Shown here: positions 1 through 7,708 of the stretch, in pieces
How the letters are laid out: every line of letters starts with the position of its first letter
How positions within the stretch are numbered: position 1 is the first letter of the stretch
Source of the DNA: Carboxylicivirga sp. M1479
Lineage (GTDB): Bacteria; Bacteroidota; Bacteroidia; Bacteroidales; Marinilabiliaceae
Reading direction: 5' to 3'
NCBI RefSeq assembly: GCF_007097485.1
Contig: NZ_VKDE01000014.1
Span: 47,234-111,233 of the forward strand
DNA length: 64,000 bases
Made by a program: the position numbers and the translations under genes
The notes under the pieces: generated by a model
The model's input: the letters and a program-made list of their open reading frames with translations, nothing else
Database searches by the model: none
What the model was told of the DNA's origin: nothing

Positions 1-1023
1 TATACCATTTTAGATGAAAGCCAGAACATTAAAAACCCTGGCTCAAAGCTTTACCAAGCCGTTAGCGAACTAAAAGCCAAACACAAGTTGGTATTAACAG
101 GCACACCCATTGAAAACGCTTTGGTTGATTTATGGGCACAAATGAACTTTGTCAACAACGGTTTACTGGGTAACCTAAATTTCTTTAAGAATCACTTTGC
201 TGGCCCCATTGAGAAGAAGCAAAATGAAGTAAAGGAAGAGAAATTACGTCAGCTGATTAATCCATTTATCCTACGACGCACGAAAGAGATGGTAGCCAAA
301 GAGCTACCTCCTGTAACTGAGCAAACCTTGGTTTGTGATATGACCGAAGATCAGCAAAAGTTTTACGAGCGTGAGAAATCAGGCATTCGAAACGAATTAT
401 TAAAAGCCATTGAACAAACGGGTGTTAATAAAAATGCCATATTGGCGCTGCAGGCATTAACAAAGCTACGACAGATAGCCAATCACCCGGCATTGGTAGA
501 TCAGGACTATACTGGCACATCGGGTAAATACGAGCAGATTTTTCAGAAACTAAATAATGCTATCAGCGAAAACCATAAAGTATTAATATTCTCATCTTTT
601 GTAAAAGATTTAGAATTGATTGAAAAGGATTTGCAAGCACAAAAAATCAAATATTCTAAGCTCACGGGCTCAACTAGCAATCGTCAGCAGGTTATTAAAG
701 ATTTTACCGATGATGAAAACTGCCGAGTTTTTCTAATTTCTTTAAAAGCTGGTGGCGTTGGCTTAAACCTGATTGAGGCAGATTATGTGTTCGTGCTTAA
801 TCCATGGTGGAACCCGGCTGCCGAAGCTCAGGCCATTAATCGTGCTCACCGCATTGGACAAACAAAGAATGTATTCGTTTATAAATTTATTTCGTCGGGA
901 AGTATTGAAGAAAAGATTGCGAAGCTACAGGAACGCAAGACTGCCCTGGCCGATTCATTTATTACCAACAATAATCCATTAAAAGATTTATCAGAAACAG
1001 AGCTTCGTGAATTATTTGCATAG
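1..1023 (+). CDS. SNF2-family DEAD/DEAH helicase, C-terminal part (5' truncated by window edge)
   Basis: The open frame enters from the left edge, so only the last 340 codons are present. The visible part begins at motif II (LDESQNIKNP, a DESQ variant of the DEAH/DEAQ box), then motif III LTGTPIEN near residue 32, ILRRTK near residue 90, and the helicase C-terminal lobe with SLKAGGVGLNL and QAINRAHRIGQ (motif VI). These are the SNF2/Rad54-like hallmarks; such proteins are dsDNA translocases that remodel protein-DNA complexes. In Bacteroidota the family is usually around 1000 residues, so roughly two thirds of the gene lies outside. An ATG-like start inside the window would cut the ATPase core and is rejected. 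Substrate unknown; no partner gene is visible downstream. Confidence 0.93.
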   Translation, partial: YTILDESQNIKNPGSKLYQAVSELKAKHKLVLTGTPIENALVDLWAQMNFVNNGLLGNLNFFKNHFAGPIEKKQNEVKEEKLRQLINPFILRRTKEMVAKELPPVTEQTLVCDMTEDQQKFYEREKSGIRNELLKAIEQTGVNKNAILALQALTKLRQIANHPALVDQDYTGTSGKYEQIFQKLNNAISENHKVLIFSSFVKDLELIEKDLQAQKIKYSKLTGSTSNRQQVIKDFTDDENCRVFLISLKAGGVGLNLIEADYVFVLNPWWNPAAEAQAINRAHRIGQTKNVFVYKFISSGSIEEKIAKLQERKTALADSFITNNNPLKDLSETELRELFA

Positions 1024-1118
1024 TTTTTGCTACGCTGATGAAGATTTAAGTTTTTTCAACATTTACAGGTATAACCAATCGCACAAAGCTGCGTATGCCA
1101 TTAAAAAATACTGACTTT

Positions 1119-1814
1119 ATGAAATTAACTAGCACCATTGTACTATTATTCGCAATTGTATTGAGTTCATTCGCTCAAGAACCTGATCATACACAAATTA
1201 GAAAAGTAGGTTCTTTTGATAAGATAAAAGCATCAAAAGGGATTAACGTAACCCTTATTGAAGGCGACAAAGAGGAAATTGATGTCCACATTAAAAACGG
1301 CGAGGTAACAGATGTAATTACCGAAGTTAAAAACCGAAAGCTAACGGTTAAAATGAAAACCAAGATATACAAGGACGTTCATGTTCAGGTATACGTTACA
1401 TACAAACGCTTAAGAGATATTGAAGCTGGCTCGGGAGCAACTATTGATGCCGACAATACCATTTATGCCGAAAGCCTTAAGTTAAGAGCTGGAACCGATG
1501 CAAATCTTCTATTAGATGTTGATGTTAATAACCTGGAAGTTAAAGGCTCAACATGTAAGATTGAGTTAGAAGGAAAAACAAAATTTCAAGAAGTAAATAT
1601 TGGTACTGGTGGTAAGTACCTTGGCTTTAACTTGGAGAGTGACGAGGCCTACGCCAAATCAACATTGGGCAGTATTGTTGAGGTATCTGTTAACAATAAA
1701 TTGAGTGGAACTGCTGGTTCTGGCGGCATGATATATTACCTGGGCGACCCTGCAAAACTTGAGAAAAGCGAAAATACAGGTGGTAAAGTGAAAAAGGAAA
1801 ATCAAACGACCTAA
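1119..1814 (+). CDS. DUF2807 (head GIN) domain envelope protein
   Basis: The start is placed at the ATG at 1119, because the preceding in-frame ATG at 1095 would put eight polar residues in front of a clean signal peptide (MKLTSTIVLLFAIVLSSFAQ, cleavage about residue 19). The mature part is a run of short beta strands with recurrent GS/GT turns (AGSGATIDADN, GSTCKIELEG), as in the right-handed beta-solenoid of DUF2807 'putative auto-transporter adhesin, head GIN' proteins. The C-terminus is hydrophilic and Lys/Asn-rich. The family is common in Bacteroidota and has no settled function; a periplasmic or surface location is inferred from the signal peptide. A terminator hairpin follows 45 bp downstream, so this looks like a single-gene unit. 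Confidence 0.8.
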   Translation: MKLTSTIVLLFAIVLSSFAQEPDHTQIRKVGSFDKIKASKGINVTLIEGDKEEIDVHIKNGEVTDVITEVKNRKLTVKMKTKIYKDVHVQVYVTYKRLRDIEAGSGATIDADNTIYAESLKLRAGTDANLLLDVDVNNLEVKGSTCKIELEGKTKFQEVNIGTGGKYLGFNLESDEAYAKSTLGSIVEVSVNNKLSGTAGSGGMIYYLGDPAKLEKSENTGGKVKKENQTT

Positions 1815-1859
1815 AATAGTATTTGCTCAAAAAATACTATTGTTGCGATTATATAATAG

Positions 1860-1887
1860 AAAACCCAGTCCTTTCCGACTGGGTTTT
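1860..1887. terminator. Bidirectional intrinsic terminator
   Basis: An 11-bp perfect stem (AAAACCCAGTC / GACTGGGTTTT) with a 6-nt loop, A-rich on one side and T-rich on the other. It can end the DUF2807 transcript on the plus strand and, read the other way, the flavin reductase transcript, although that stop lies about 130 bp away. Confidence 0.85.
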
Positions 1888-2020
1888 TCATTATACCGTT
1901 TGGTCAATAGAATGAGCTTTATTTTCAACTGCGTTTCAATAAAGCTTTTCATTGATTCAACGGCATTTACCAATGTAATTAGCAAAATGGCAAAAGGCTC
2001 ATTTTGTAATACATTTGGTA

Positions 2021-2617
2021 TTACTTCTTCATTCTGGGTTTGCGTTTTTTCTTCTTCTTTTCCACAGCATGCCCAAACTTGCCAATCTTCTTACCTATTT
2101 CAAAGTAATGACCATGTGAATAGCATATTGGTTTTGCTTTTTGCAAACTGAAAGCACCTGTTTTCTCATCTATGTACTTTTCATCCGCTTTCACATTCAC
2201 TACCTCAGCCATAAACATATCATGGGTACCCAACTCTTTAATCTCTGTTACCTTACACTCAATGTTAATAGGCGACTCCTCAATAATGGGCGCGTTAACA
2301 ACAGAAGCTTTACCAGGCGTTAAGTGCATCTCCTCAAATTTATTATACTGACGCCCCGAACGAACACCACACCAATCGGTAGCATAGGATAAGTCCTTTA
2401 TGGTTAAGTTAATGACAAATTCGCCTGTTTCTTTCAGTGTTTGGTACGAATGACGGCCTTTTCGCACAGAAATATAACACATTGGTGGGTCGGAACAGAT
2501 TGTACCCGTCCAGGCAATGGTAATAATGTTATAATTTTCGGGCGAATTACCCAATGAAACCATTACAGCAGGTAATGGATAGATCATATTTCCAGGTTTC
2601 CAGTCTTGCTTTGCCAT
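2021..2617 (-). CDS. Flavin reductase family protein
   Basis: A 198-residue protein with the flavin-reductase-like split-barrel fold: N-terminal PLPAVMVSLG, then ITIAWTGTICSDPPMCYISVR, the segment that binds FMN in this family, and ETGEFVINL. These enzymes bind FMN or FAD and reduce it with NAD(P)H, or act as stand-alone flavoproteins; the specific substrate cannot be told from the sequence. The last 15 residues are an unusual Lys/Arg-rich tail (EKKKKKRKPRMKK) that is not part of the fold. ATG start at 2617, 16 bp below a good -7 box. No neighbour suggests a pathway. Confidence 0.88.
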   Translation of the reverse strand: MAKQDWKPGNMIYPLPAVMVSLGNSPENYNIITIAWTGTICSDPPMCYISVRKGRHSYQTLKETGEFVINLTIKDLSYATDWCGVRSGRQYNKFEEMHLTPGKASVVNAPIIEESPINIECKVTEIKELGTHDMFMAEVVNVKADEKYIDEKTGAFSLQKAKPICYSHGHYFEIGKKIGKFGHAVEKKKKKRKPRMKK

Positions 2618-2632
2618 TTTTAATCTTTTTCA

Positions 2633-2640
2633 CAAAGATA
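2633..2640 (-). promoter_or_regulatory. -7 promoter box (TATCTTTG) of the flavin reductase gene
   Basis: Matches the Bacteroidota sigma-70 type -7 consensus TAnnTTTG exactly and sits 15 bp before the ATG on the minus strand. No clear -33 TTTG partner was seen. Confidence 0.5.
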
Positions 2641-2741
2641 CGTTACTAGTCATTATACGCTTTATTCAATCACTAAAATATTTATAAGTGTTTAAGCACA
2701 ATAGTTTGTCTTAAAACAGAATCTAACTTAACTATTACTTC

Positions 2742-3320
2742 ATGAGGAAATTATTATTTACATGGCTATTTGCCTTGATCTGTCAGTTTAATTATGCTCA
2801 AACTGATGAGATTAGTCTTACTTACTCTCCTGCTTCACTTTATCGCTTTGAAAAATGGGTTGATGGTAGTCATGATGGGCAAACCAAATATTTTATATTG
2901 GGAGCATTTAACTTGGATTATTATCGATACATCAATACTTGGTTAAAAATAGGCGTCAACCTGATGTATGACAAGGTTATATCGGAAGGAACAGGGGATC
3001 TGCAATACTACACATTCCCTCCAACAACATCTGTTATTTTTGATTATCGGTCAACAAAATCGACCTTTGTTATTGCCCCACAAGTTGAATTTGAATATTT
3101 ACGCAATCCAAAATTTCGCCTGGCAAGTGGCCTTAGCTTTGGTTATGGTAAAGAACGGCATAAAAACAATGGCGGATTGAATTATTCAGTCGATCTTGAA
3201 GGTTTTACTTACCACATTAACCTACTGTCCTTTAAGTGGGGAAATAAACATGGATTAACTGGGCATATTGGTGCCGGGCACAAAGGTTTTGTGAACTTAG
3301 GCTATTTTGTGCGCTTTTAA
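2742..3320 (+). CDS. Hypothetical secreted protein, outer-membrane beta-barrel-like
   Basis: A 192-residue protein with a signal peptide (MRKLLFTWLFALICQFNYAQ). The mature part alternates hydrophobic and polar residues with many aromatics (YYRYINTWLKIGVNLMYDK, FRLASGLSFGYGKE) and ends in an aromatic residue (GYFVRF), as expected for a small outer-membrane beta-barrel. I do not recognise a specific family. It stands alone, convergent with the DoxX gene. Function unknown; outer-membrane location is an inference from strand pattern and C-terminal Phe. Confidence 0.65.
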   Translation: MRKLLFTWLFALICQFNYAQTDEISLTYSPASLYRFEKWVDGSHDGQTKYFILGAFNLDYYRYINTWLKIGVNLMYDKVISEGTGDLQYYTFPPTTSVIFDYRSTKSTFVIAPQVEFEYLRNPKFRLASGLSFGYGKERHKNNGGLNYSVDLEGFTYHINLLSFKWGNKHGLTGHIGAGHKGFVNLGYFVRF

Positions 3321-3368
3321 CAACAAAGAGCTAATAACTCGATTTCTATAGCTATTAGCTCATTTGCT

Positions 3369-3722
3369 TTACCTTTTTTGTCCAAAGAAATAGGATACAA
3401 ACAGAAGTACTATTGCAACTATGGCTCCCATATGATCCCCGTCGCTAATGGATACATGTGCCGCCGCTGCTAATACAAAATCAAAGAAAAATCCGGCATA
3501 AGCCCATTCTTTCAAAGCCTTTGATTTATTCGATACTATTGCAATTACACCCAAAATTTTTGCTACTGCTAATGGGTAAATAATATAGCTTGGAAATCCC
3601 AGGTTAGAGAACGTTTCACTAACCATAGCATTATTAAACAAGTACATACCTGCCGACATCATCATCATGGCTGACAGTAAACCTGTAGCAATCCAATAAA
3701 TTATCTTATCTCTTTTACTCAT
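3369..3722 (-). CDS. DoxX-like family membrane protein
   Basis: A 117-residue integral membrane protein with four hydrophobic segments (about residues 7-30, 43-62, 71-90, 96-113). It has the DoxX/DoxX-like layout: MSAGMYLF in the first helix, FPSYIIYPLAVAKILG in the second, and a short basic C-terminus (FGQKR). The family includes quinol-oxidase-associated and redox-stress membrane proteins, but most members are uncharacterised. No neighbouring redox gene supports a role here. ATG start at 3722. Confidence 0.78.
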   Translation of the reverse strand: MSKRDKIIYWIATGLLSAMMMMSAGMYLFNNAMVSETFSNLGFPSYIIYPLAVAKILGVIAIVSNKSKALKEWAYAGFFFDFVLAAAAHVSISDGDHMGAIVAIVLLFVSYFFGQKR

Positions 3723-3785
3723 CCTACTTATTTTTAAATATTTTAGAATAAAACAGAAATAACACTAAATAGTTGTATAAAATCA

Positions 3786-3817
3786 AAAACTCCCGCATCG
3801 GGCGATGTGGGAGTTTT
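3786..3817. terminator. Intrinsic terminator after pyrI
   Basis: Stem of about 15 bp (AAAACTCCCGCATCG / CGATGTGGGAGTTTT, one G-U) with a 2-nt centre, flanked by A and T runs. It lies 41 bp past the pyrI stop on the minus strand and closes the pyrBI unit before the DoxX gene. Confidence 0.85.
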
Positions 3818-3857
3818 CTATTATAGTAAGATGCCTAAAGCATCCTGGTCCATCAAA

Positions 3858-4313
3858 TTATATTACCTCAAGGTGCTCTTCATTGGTAATTTTCTCGCAA
3901 TAATTACACTTAAGTGCCAATGGTTGTTTTTCAACTAATGAGAATTTAGTTACCATTTCCTCATTATTAGTAATACACTTAGGGTTAAAACACTTTACAA
4001 TGCCCACAACCTCATCTGGTAATTCAACAACCTTTTTGTCTACCACTTGATAGTCCTCAATAATATTAAGCTTGGCAAATGGAGCTACCAAAGCAATTTT
4101 ATTGATCTCATCATCGGCAAAAAACTTTTTAGCAACTTTAATAATAGCCTTGTGACCTTGTTGCTTACTTTTTAAGTTAGTACCAAAAGTTATTTGATTC
4201 TCAATTTTATCCAGCCCTAAAATAGAGATTACTTTAAATAAGTGTGTTGCTGGTATATGGTCGATTACTGTACCATTTTTTATTGCTCTTACGCTTAATT
4301 CTTTCTTTGTCAT
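3858..4313 (-). CDS. pyrI: Aspartate carbamoyltransferase regulatory chain
   Basis: A 151-residue PyrI. The N-terminal nucleotide-binding domain (VRAIKNGTVIDHIPA) binds the allosteric effectors CTP/ATP. The C-terminal domain carries the four zinc Cys, C108 and C113 in CFNPKC and C136 and C139 in CNYC, at almost the same positions as the E. coli chain. It assembles with PyrB catalytic trimers into the regulated ATCase holoenzyme, first committed step of pyrimidine synthesis. It follows pyrB by 24 bp in one operon. The pair therefore encodes an allosterically controlled, E. coli-type enzyme. Confidence 0.97.
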   Translation of the reverse strand: MTKKELSVRAIKNGTVIDHIPATHLFKVISILGLDKIENQITFGTNLKSKQQGHKAIIKVAKKFFADDEINKIALVAPFAKLNIIEDYQVVDKKVVELPDEVVGIVKCFNPKCITNNEEMVTKFSLVEKQPLALKCNYCEKITNEEHLEVI

Positions 4314-4337
4314 GATTCAATGTCTTTTAAAATGCTC

Positions 4338-5252
4338 TTACTTCAATCCTAAAATAGACGCCATAATGGCCATACGGGCATAAACACCATTTTCTGCCTG
4401 TTCAAAATAGTAGGCTTTAGGGTTCGCATCCACATCGGTGTGAATTTCGTTTACACGTGGCAGTGGATGAAGAATACGTAAATTATCCTTCGTATTATCT
4501 AACATTGAATTACGTAATACATATACGTTCTTCACTTTTTCGTACTCGATAGGATCTGAGAAACGCTCACGCTGAACACGTGTCATGTAAAGAATATCTG
4601 ATTCTTCAATAATATCGGTAAACTCAAGGTGCTCGTAATATTTAATCCCTTGCTTGTCAAGGAATAACTTGTACTCATCAGGCATCTTTAACGAGTCTGG
4701 TGAGATAAAGTTAAACGTAGGGTTAAATTGCGACATAGCCATTAATAAAGAATGTACGGTACGACCATATTTTAAGTCTCCCACAAGAAAGATATTCAAG
4801 TTCTCAAGGGTTCCTTGTGTTTTATAAATTGAATACAAGTCCAACAGTGTTTGTGTTGGGTGTTGATTAGCTCCATCGCCAGCATTAATAACTGGTACAT
4901 CAGATACTTCAGAGGCGTAACGCGCTGAACCTTCTAATGGATGACGCATCACAATCAAATCGCTATAGTTACTTACCATTTTAATGGTATCGTTTAACGA
5001 CTCTCCTTTGGATGTAGATGAAGACGATGAATCGGTAAAACCAATTATACCACCACCTAAACGGTTAATGGCCGTTTCAAAACTAAGGCGTGTGCGTGTT
5101 GAAGGCTCAAAAAACAAACTTGACACTACTTTACCGTCTAATAACTTCTGATTTGGGTTAGCTTCAAATTCTGCTGCCAACTCCACAATGCGTAAGATTT
5201 CTTCTTTGGTGAAATCACTGATGGACACTAAACTTTTGTTCTTCATTTGCAT
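4338..5252 (-). CDS. pyrB: Aspartate carbamoyltransferase catalytic chain
   Basis: A 304-residue PyrB that condenses carbamoyl phosphate and L-aspartate to N-carbamoyl-aspartate. Visible motifs are the carbamoyl-phosphate loop FEPSTRTR (residues 48-55), the 80s loop SSTSKGES (78-85), HPTQTLLD (131-138) and [11 protein letters not shown] near 260. Two ATGs lie at the start (5252 and 5246); the first gives MQMKNKS. The ATG at 5252 is only 2 bp after the stop of an open leader frame that spans an intrinsic terminator, which suggests control by attenuation (see the leader and attenuator entries). Co-transcribed with pyrI. Confidence 0.97.
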   Translation of the reverse strand: MQMKNKSLVSISDFTKEEILRIVELAAEFEANPNQKLLDGKVVSSLFFEPSTRTRLSFETAINRLGGGIIGFTDSSSSSTSKGESLNDTIKMVSNYSDLIVMRHPLEGSARYASEVSDVPVINAGDGANQHPTQTLLDLYSIYKTQGTLENLNIFLVGDLKYGRTVHSLLMAMSQFNPTFNFISPDSLKMPDEYKLFLDKQGIKYYEHLEFTDIIEESDILYMTRVQRERFSDPIEYEKVKNVYVLRNSMLDNTKDNLRILHPLPRVNEIHTDVDANPKAYYFEQAENGVYARMAIMASILGLK

Positions 5253-5254
5253 AA

Positions 5255-5515
5255 CTATTTACTGTGAGAATGCTCCCACGTTATTTGGTTCGGATTACAA
5301 ATTATTTTGGATAGCAACTGGTGTATGCTAGAAAACAGCACAAAAAAAAGACCTGAAATAAAAATCAGGCCTTCTTTAATATATCTAAAACTAATAAGTT
5401 GCTCAACGCGAATACGATTGATTGAAAAAGAAAAAAAACGGTTTATTAAACCATCATTTTCCGGATGATTGTGTGACTTTCGTCGGTGTAAATATTGATC
5501 AATCTGATGTCTCAT
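5255..5515 (-). CDS. Candidate pyrBI leader peptide (pyrL-like open frame)
   Basis: An ATG at 5515 opens an 86-codon frame that runs through the U-rich run (5425-5438), through the whole terminator hairpin (5342-5373), and stops with TAG 2 bp before the pyrB ATG. Its N-terminal part is polar ([20 protein letters not shown]), the middle hydrophobic ([13 protein letters not shown]) where the terminator is encoded. No homology is recognised. Geometry is that of the E. coli pyrBI leader (a 44-codon frame ending just before pyrB across the attenuator), but here the ATG lies only a few nt after the predicted transcription start, so translation would be nearly leaderless. An unlucky open frame cannot be excluded. 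Confidence 0.4.
   Translation of the reverse strand: MRHQIDQYLHRRKSHNHPENDGLINRFFSFSINRIRVEQLISFRYIKEGLIFISGLFFVLFSSIHQLLSKIICNPNQITWEHSHSK
5342..5373 (-). terminator. Intrinsic terminator / putative attenuator in the pyrBI leader
   Basis: On the minus strand a 9-bp stem (AAGGCCTGA / TCAGGTCTT, one G-U) with an 8-nt loop is followed directly by eight U. It is about 90 bp upstream of the pyrB ATG and about 150 bp downstream of a matching promoter, so it lies inside the pyr leader. It could instead be a distant msrA terminator (287 bp past the msrA stop), but the intervening promoter makes attenuation more likely. Confidence 0.75.
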
Positions 5516-5524
5516 TCCGGAGTT

Positions 5525-5556
5525 CAAAGATAGGTAATTTTCATGTTATAAAACAA
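5525..5556 (-). promoter_or_regulatory. Promoter of the pyrBI leader (TTG-N21-TATCTTTG)
   Basis: TATCTTTG at 5525-5532 fits the Bacteroidota -7 box exactly and is preceded by TTG at 5554-5556 with a 21-bp spacer, within the usual range. The predicted start is around 5519-5521, giving a leader of roughly 270 nt before pyrB. Confidence 0.6.
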
Positions 5557-5659
5557 CCTTTCTTTCATGTTAATTTTACATCAACTTCTCCAAACAAGCT
5601 ATTACCTACTAATAATAAGACTTTTAGAAAACATCTTTTAATAAGCGATCAAATGATTT

Positions 5660-6250
5660 TCACTTCAATTTTTCGGCAAAAACTTTTTTGAACTTTTCCA
5701 TTTTTGGATTGATAACAGCATTACAATACGGTTGGCGAGGATTGTTTTCGAAATAATCTTGGTGGTAATCTTCGGCCTTATAAAACTTGTCAAATACGGT
5801 TACTTCTGTTACAATTGGATCGTCAAATACCTTTTGATTTCCCAGTTCTTCAATTACCAAATCGGTAATTTGTTTTTGCTGTTTGTTGTGGTAAAATACC
5901 ACTGATCGGTACTGTGTTCCAACATCGGCCCCCTGCCTGTTTAAAGTCGTAGGATTATGGGTTGCAAAAAACACTTCCAATAAATCTTCAAAAGCTACCT
6001 TTTGAGGATTGTATGTTATTCGTACAACTTCGGCATGCCCCGTAATACCTGAACAAATTTCTTTATAAGTAGGATTATCTGTTTGGCCACCACTATAACC
6101 CGATTCTACCTTCTCAACCCCCTCTAAGGCATCAAAAAAAGCCTCGGTACACCAAAAGCAACCTCCTCCAAATGTCGCTACTTCTTTTTCTTGTGCTATC
6201 ATGTTTATACTTACTAATAAGGTTAAAACGATATAACTAATTGCTTTCAT
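5660..6250 (-). CDS. msrA: Peptide-methionine (S)-S-oxide reductase, secreted form
   Basis: A 196-residue MsrA. After a signal peptide (MKAISYIVLTLLVSINMIAQ) comes the catalytic motif GGCFWC with nucleophile C31, then GYSGGQTDNPTY, EVVRITYNP and the C-terminal YCNAVINPKMEKFK, where C176 may be the resolving Cys. The enzyme reduces the S-diastereomer of methionine sulfoxide in proteins. The signal peptide makes it a periplasmic repair enzyme rather than a cytosolic one. No MsrB domain or gene is nearby, and no thioredoxin partner is adjacent. Confidence 0.95.
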   Translation of the reverse strand: MKAISYIVLTLLVSINMIAQEKEVATFGGGCFWCTEAFFDALEGVEKVESGYSGGQTDNPTYKEICSGITGHAEVVRITYNPQKVAFEDLLEVFFATHNPTTLNRQGADVGTQYRSVVFYHNKQQKQITDLVIEELGNQKVFDDPIVTEVTVFDKFYKAEDYHQDYFENNPRQPYCNAVINPKMEKFKKVFAEKLK

Positions 6251-6350
6251 ACCAATGTTATCCTAATTATTTTTATCAATTGGGCTATCCGCCCAAACCG
6301 GACTTACTTTTTGTTCTTGATCACAAAAACTAAGGAAAAAAGATCAAGAC
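6251..6350. repeat. Third, partial copy of the intergenic repeat seen at 62.0-62.5 kb
   Basis: Immediately upstream of msrA the sequence reads AATGTTATCCTAATTA followed by TTGGGCTATCCGCCCAAACC, then a block of the type TTTTTGTTCTTGATC with AAAAAGATCAAG. The same order of blocks recurs at 62305-62410. It is not coding. Best described as a dispersed intergenic repeat with a small hairpin (GGGC TATCC GCCC). Confidence 0.6.
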
Positions 6351-6690
6351 TACTTTTTAAATAACTTTCTTATTAGTTCATATTGTGTCTGTTTTTATAG
6401 GTATTCATGATTTCCGCTCCGCTTCAATTTATCTCAAACTTAAGTGCGGCCAGGTGATCTTCGAACAAGTTCTCAGTTTCCTGGTCTCTCTAAAGCTTTT
6501 GATAAAACGTAAGCTATTTAAAAGAGAGGCCATAGTGCACCGCGTTTAAAAACACCCAAGCTTAGAAAAACTACCTAAAAACAACTTAAATTGAAACAAT
6601 TGCATTCATATCAAAAAACCTTTAGGACACGATTGCTTTCATACCTATTTCTTTCAAGCATAACAGGAGTTTACTGGTATTGTTTAAGCC
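6351..6690. other. Gene-free intergenic DNA
   Basis: No convincing gene, RNA or promoter was seen here. Short open frames lack start signals and familiar domains. The segment lies between the repeat upstream of msrA and the palindrome at 6695. Confidence 0.5.
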
Positions 6691-6694
6691 CAAA

Positions 6695-6733
6695 AAAACG
6701 GATGTCATCGCTTGGAGCGATGACATCCGTTTT
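6695..6733. repeat. 18-bp perfect palindrome, copy 1 of a local family
   Basis: Arms of 18 bp (AAAACGGATGTCATCGCT and its complement) around a 3-nt centre TGG. The inner 13 bp GATGTCATCGCTT recur as inverted pairs at 7674-7706 and 8211-8237. The A/T tails would let it act as a bidirectional terminator, but the recurrence suggests a repeat family. Confidence 0.8.
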
Positions 6734-6743
6734 AAGGCATAAA

Positions 6744-6779
6744 AAAAGCTCAAAGCTGATACATCAACTTTGAGCTTTT
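6744..6779 (-). terminator. Intrinsic terminator of the DUF4395 gene
   Basis: A 12-bp perfect stem AAAAGCTCAAAG / CTTTGAGCTTTT, 12-nt loop, with a run of T on the minus strand, 17 bp after the stop codon at 6797. Confidence 0.85.
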
Positions 6780-6796
6780 CTTTGATTTATTGGCAT

Positions 6797-7330
6797 TTAC
6801 ACCTCACACGAATCGCCCATGCAATTAGGCTTTACTTCGGGTGCTTTAATAATTTTTAAACGAATAGCTCCGTGATAAATCTGACATCCCACACAAATTC
6901 CGAATACAGATTCGAGGTACAACAGTAGCAAGCATATTAAACAGAGCATACAAACAATGTTAAAGTAGCTAACATCGTTTACTAACTGAAGCGATAAAAC
7001 AAATATGGTAATTGAAAGAATTAAACCCAAACTCCAGGCAAAACGCTTTTGAACGGCACCTATCCATAGTGGACTTTGATTATAAGTTACCATTCGCGAC
7101 ACCAAGGCCGTTGGCGAAAACTTTGGGTTAACAAATACCCCAATTGCAAAATTGATGGCTAAAAACCCTGATATATACGGAATAATCTCGTAGTTATTCA
7201 GGATAAATCCATTTATAGAAGCAATAATACCGAGCAGCAACATGATACCAGCACTACCTCGCCACACGCGTTCATCTACAACTTTATAACCCAAGTCGTC
7301 TTTAAATTCTCCAAAACTAAAAAATGCCAT
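6797..7330 (-). CDS. DUF4395 family membrane protein
   Basis: A 177-residue integral membrane protein of the DUF4395 type: DERVWRGSAG near the N-terminus, four to five hydrophobic segments, FVNPKFSPTAL between helices, and the diagnostic FGICVGCQIY with a CxxC at residues 146-149. A second CMGDSC motif ends the protein. The paired cysteines suggest a redox or metal role but none is established. The ATG at 7330 is chosen over a TTG at 7357, because a -7 box (TAATTTTG, 7355-7362) overlaps that TTG. No operon partner. Confidence 0.85.
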   Translation of the reverse strand: MAFFSFGEFKDDLGYKVVDERVWRGSAGIMLLLGIIASINGFILNNYEIIPYISGFLAINFAIGVFVNPKFSPTALVSRMVTYNQSPLWIGAVQKRFAWSLGLILSITIFVLSLQLVNDVSYFNIVCMLCLICLLLLYLESVFGICVGCQIYHGAIRLKIIKAPEVKPNCMGDSCEV

Positions 7331-7354
7331 ATTGTCTAATGTAAGTTTAAGCCC

Positions 7355-7362
7355 CAAAATTA
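7355..7362 (-). promoter_or_regulatory. -7 promoter box (TAATTTTG) of the DUF4395 gene
   Basis: Fits TAnnTTTG and lies 25 bp before the ATG at 7330. It supports the shorter start for this gene. Confidence 0.45.
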
Positions 7363-7465
7363 AAAAGATTTGACTAAATGCTGTGTTAATGCATTGCTAA
7401 TTTCTAAGCTATTAAAAGTTTAAACGGATGTCATTTTAATCTTCAAAATTCATTTTTTTCAAAAA

Positions 7466-7670
7466 CGTCATGGTGACATTTGGCCATACACCGTGTTTTC
7501 TCTTAATGTCACGATGACATTTGATCAAACACAAGCGTTTCATGAAATGTCACGGTGACAATTGGTAAAACATCAGCGTTTGGCAATTTGTCATGATGAC
7601 AAGTGGTGATTCGCTACCGTTTTTCCATTTGTCATTATGATTCTGCGAAAAACGGTTTTTTCCAGAATCA
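7466..7670. repeat. 41-bp tandem array of TGTCAYGRTGACA palindromes
   Basis: Five units start at 7466, 7507, 7548, 7589 and 7630, exactly 41 bp apart. Each begins with a 13-bp palindrome (units 2-4: TGTCACGATGACA, TGTCACGGTGACA, TGTCATGATGACA; unit 1 has one changed end base, unit 5 is degenerate). The rest of the unit is conserved more loosely around TTTGG...AACAC..GCGTTT. It fills the gap between the DUF4395 and YbaK-type genes and has no coding potential. Confidence 0.85.
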
Positions 7671-7673
7671 TAT

Positions 7674-7706
7674 ACTGATGTCATCGTTTAGAGCGATGAC
7701 ATCAGT
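7674..7706. repeat. Palindrome family copy 2
   Basis: Inverted pair ACTGATGTCATCG / CGATGACATCAGT with a short centre, just past the stop codon of the YbaK-type gene. Shares its inner bases with the palindromes at 6695 and 8211 and also contains the TGTCA/TGACA half sites of the neighbouring 41-bp array. Confidence 0.8.
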
Positions 7707-7708
7707 AG

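Noticed and set aside
1840..2151. Plus-strand frame opposite the flavin reductase end
   Set aside because: It overlaps the terminator and the reverse strand of a well supported gene, with no domain.
7466..7670. CRISPR array at the 41-bp repeats
   Set aside because: Repeats are only 13 bp with a spacer-like remainder that is itself weakly conserved, no cas genes are in the window, and the palindromes vary from unit to unit. Not a CRISPR.
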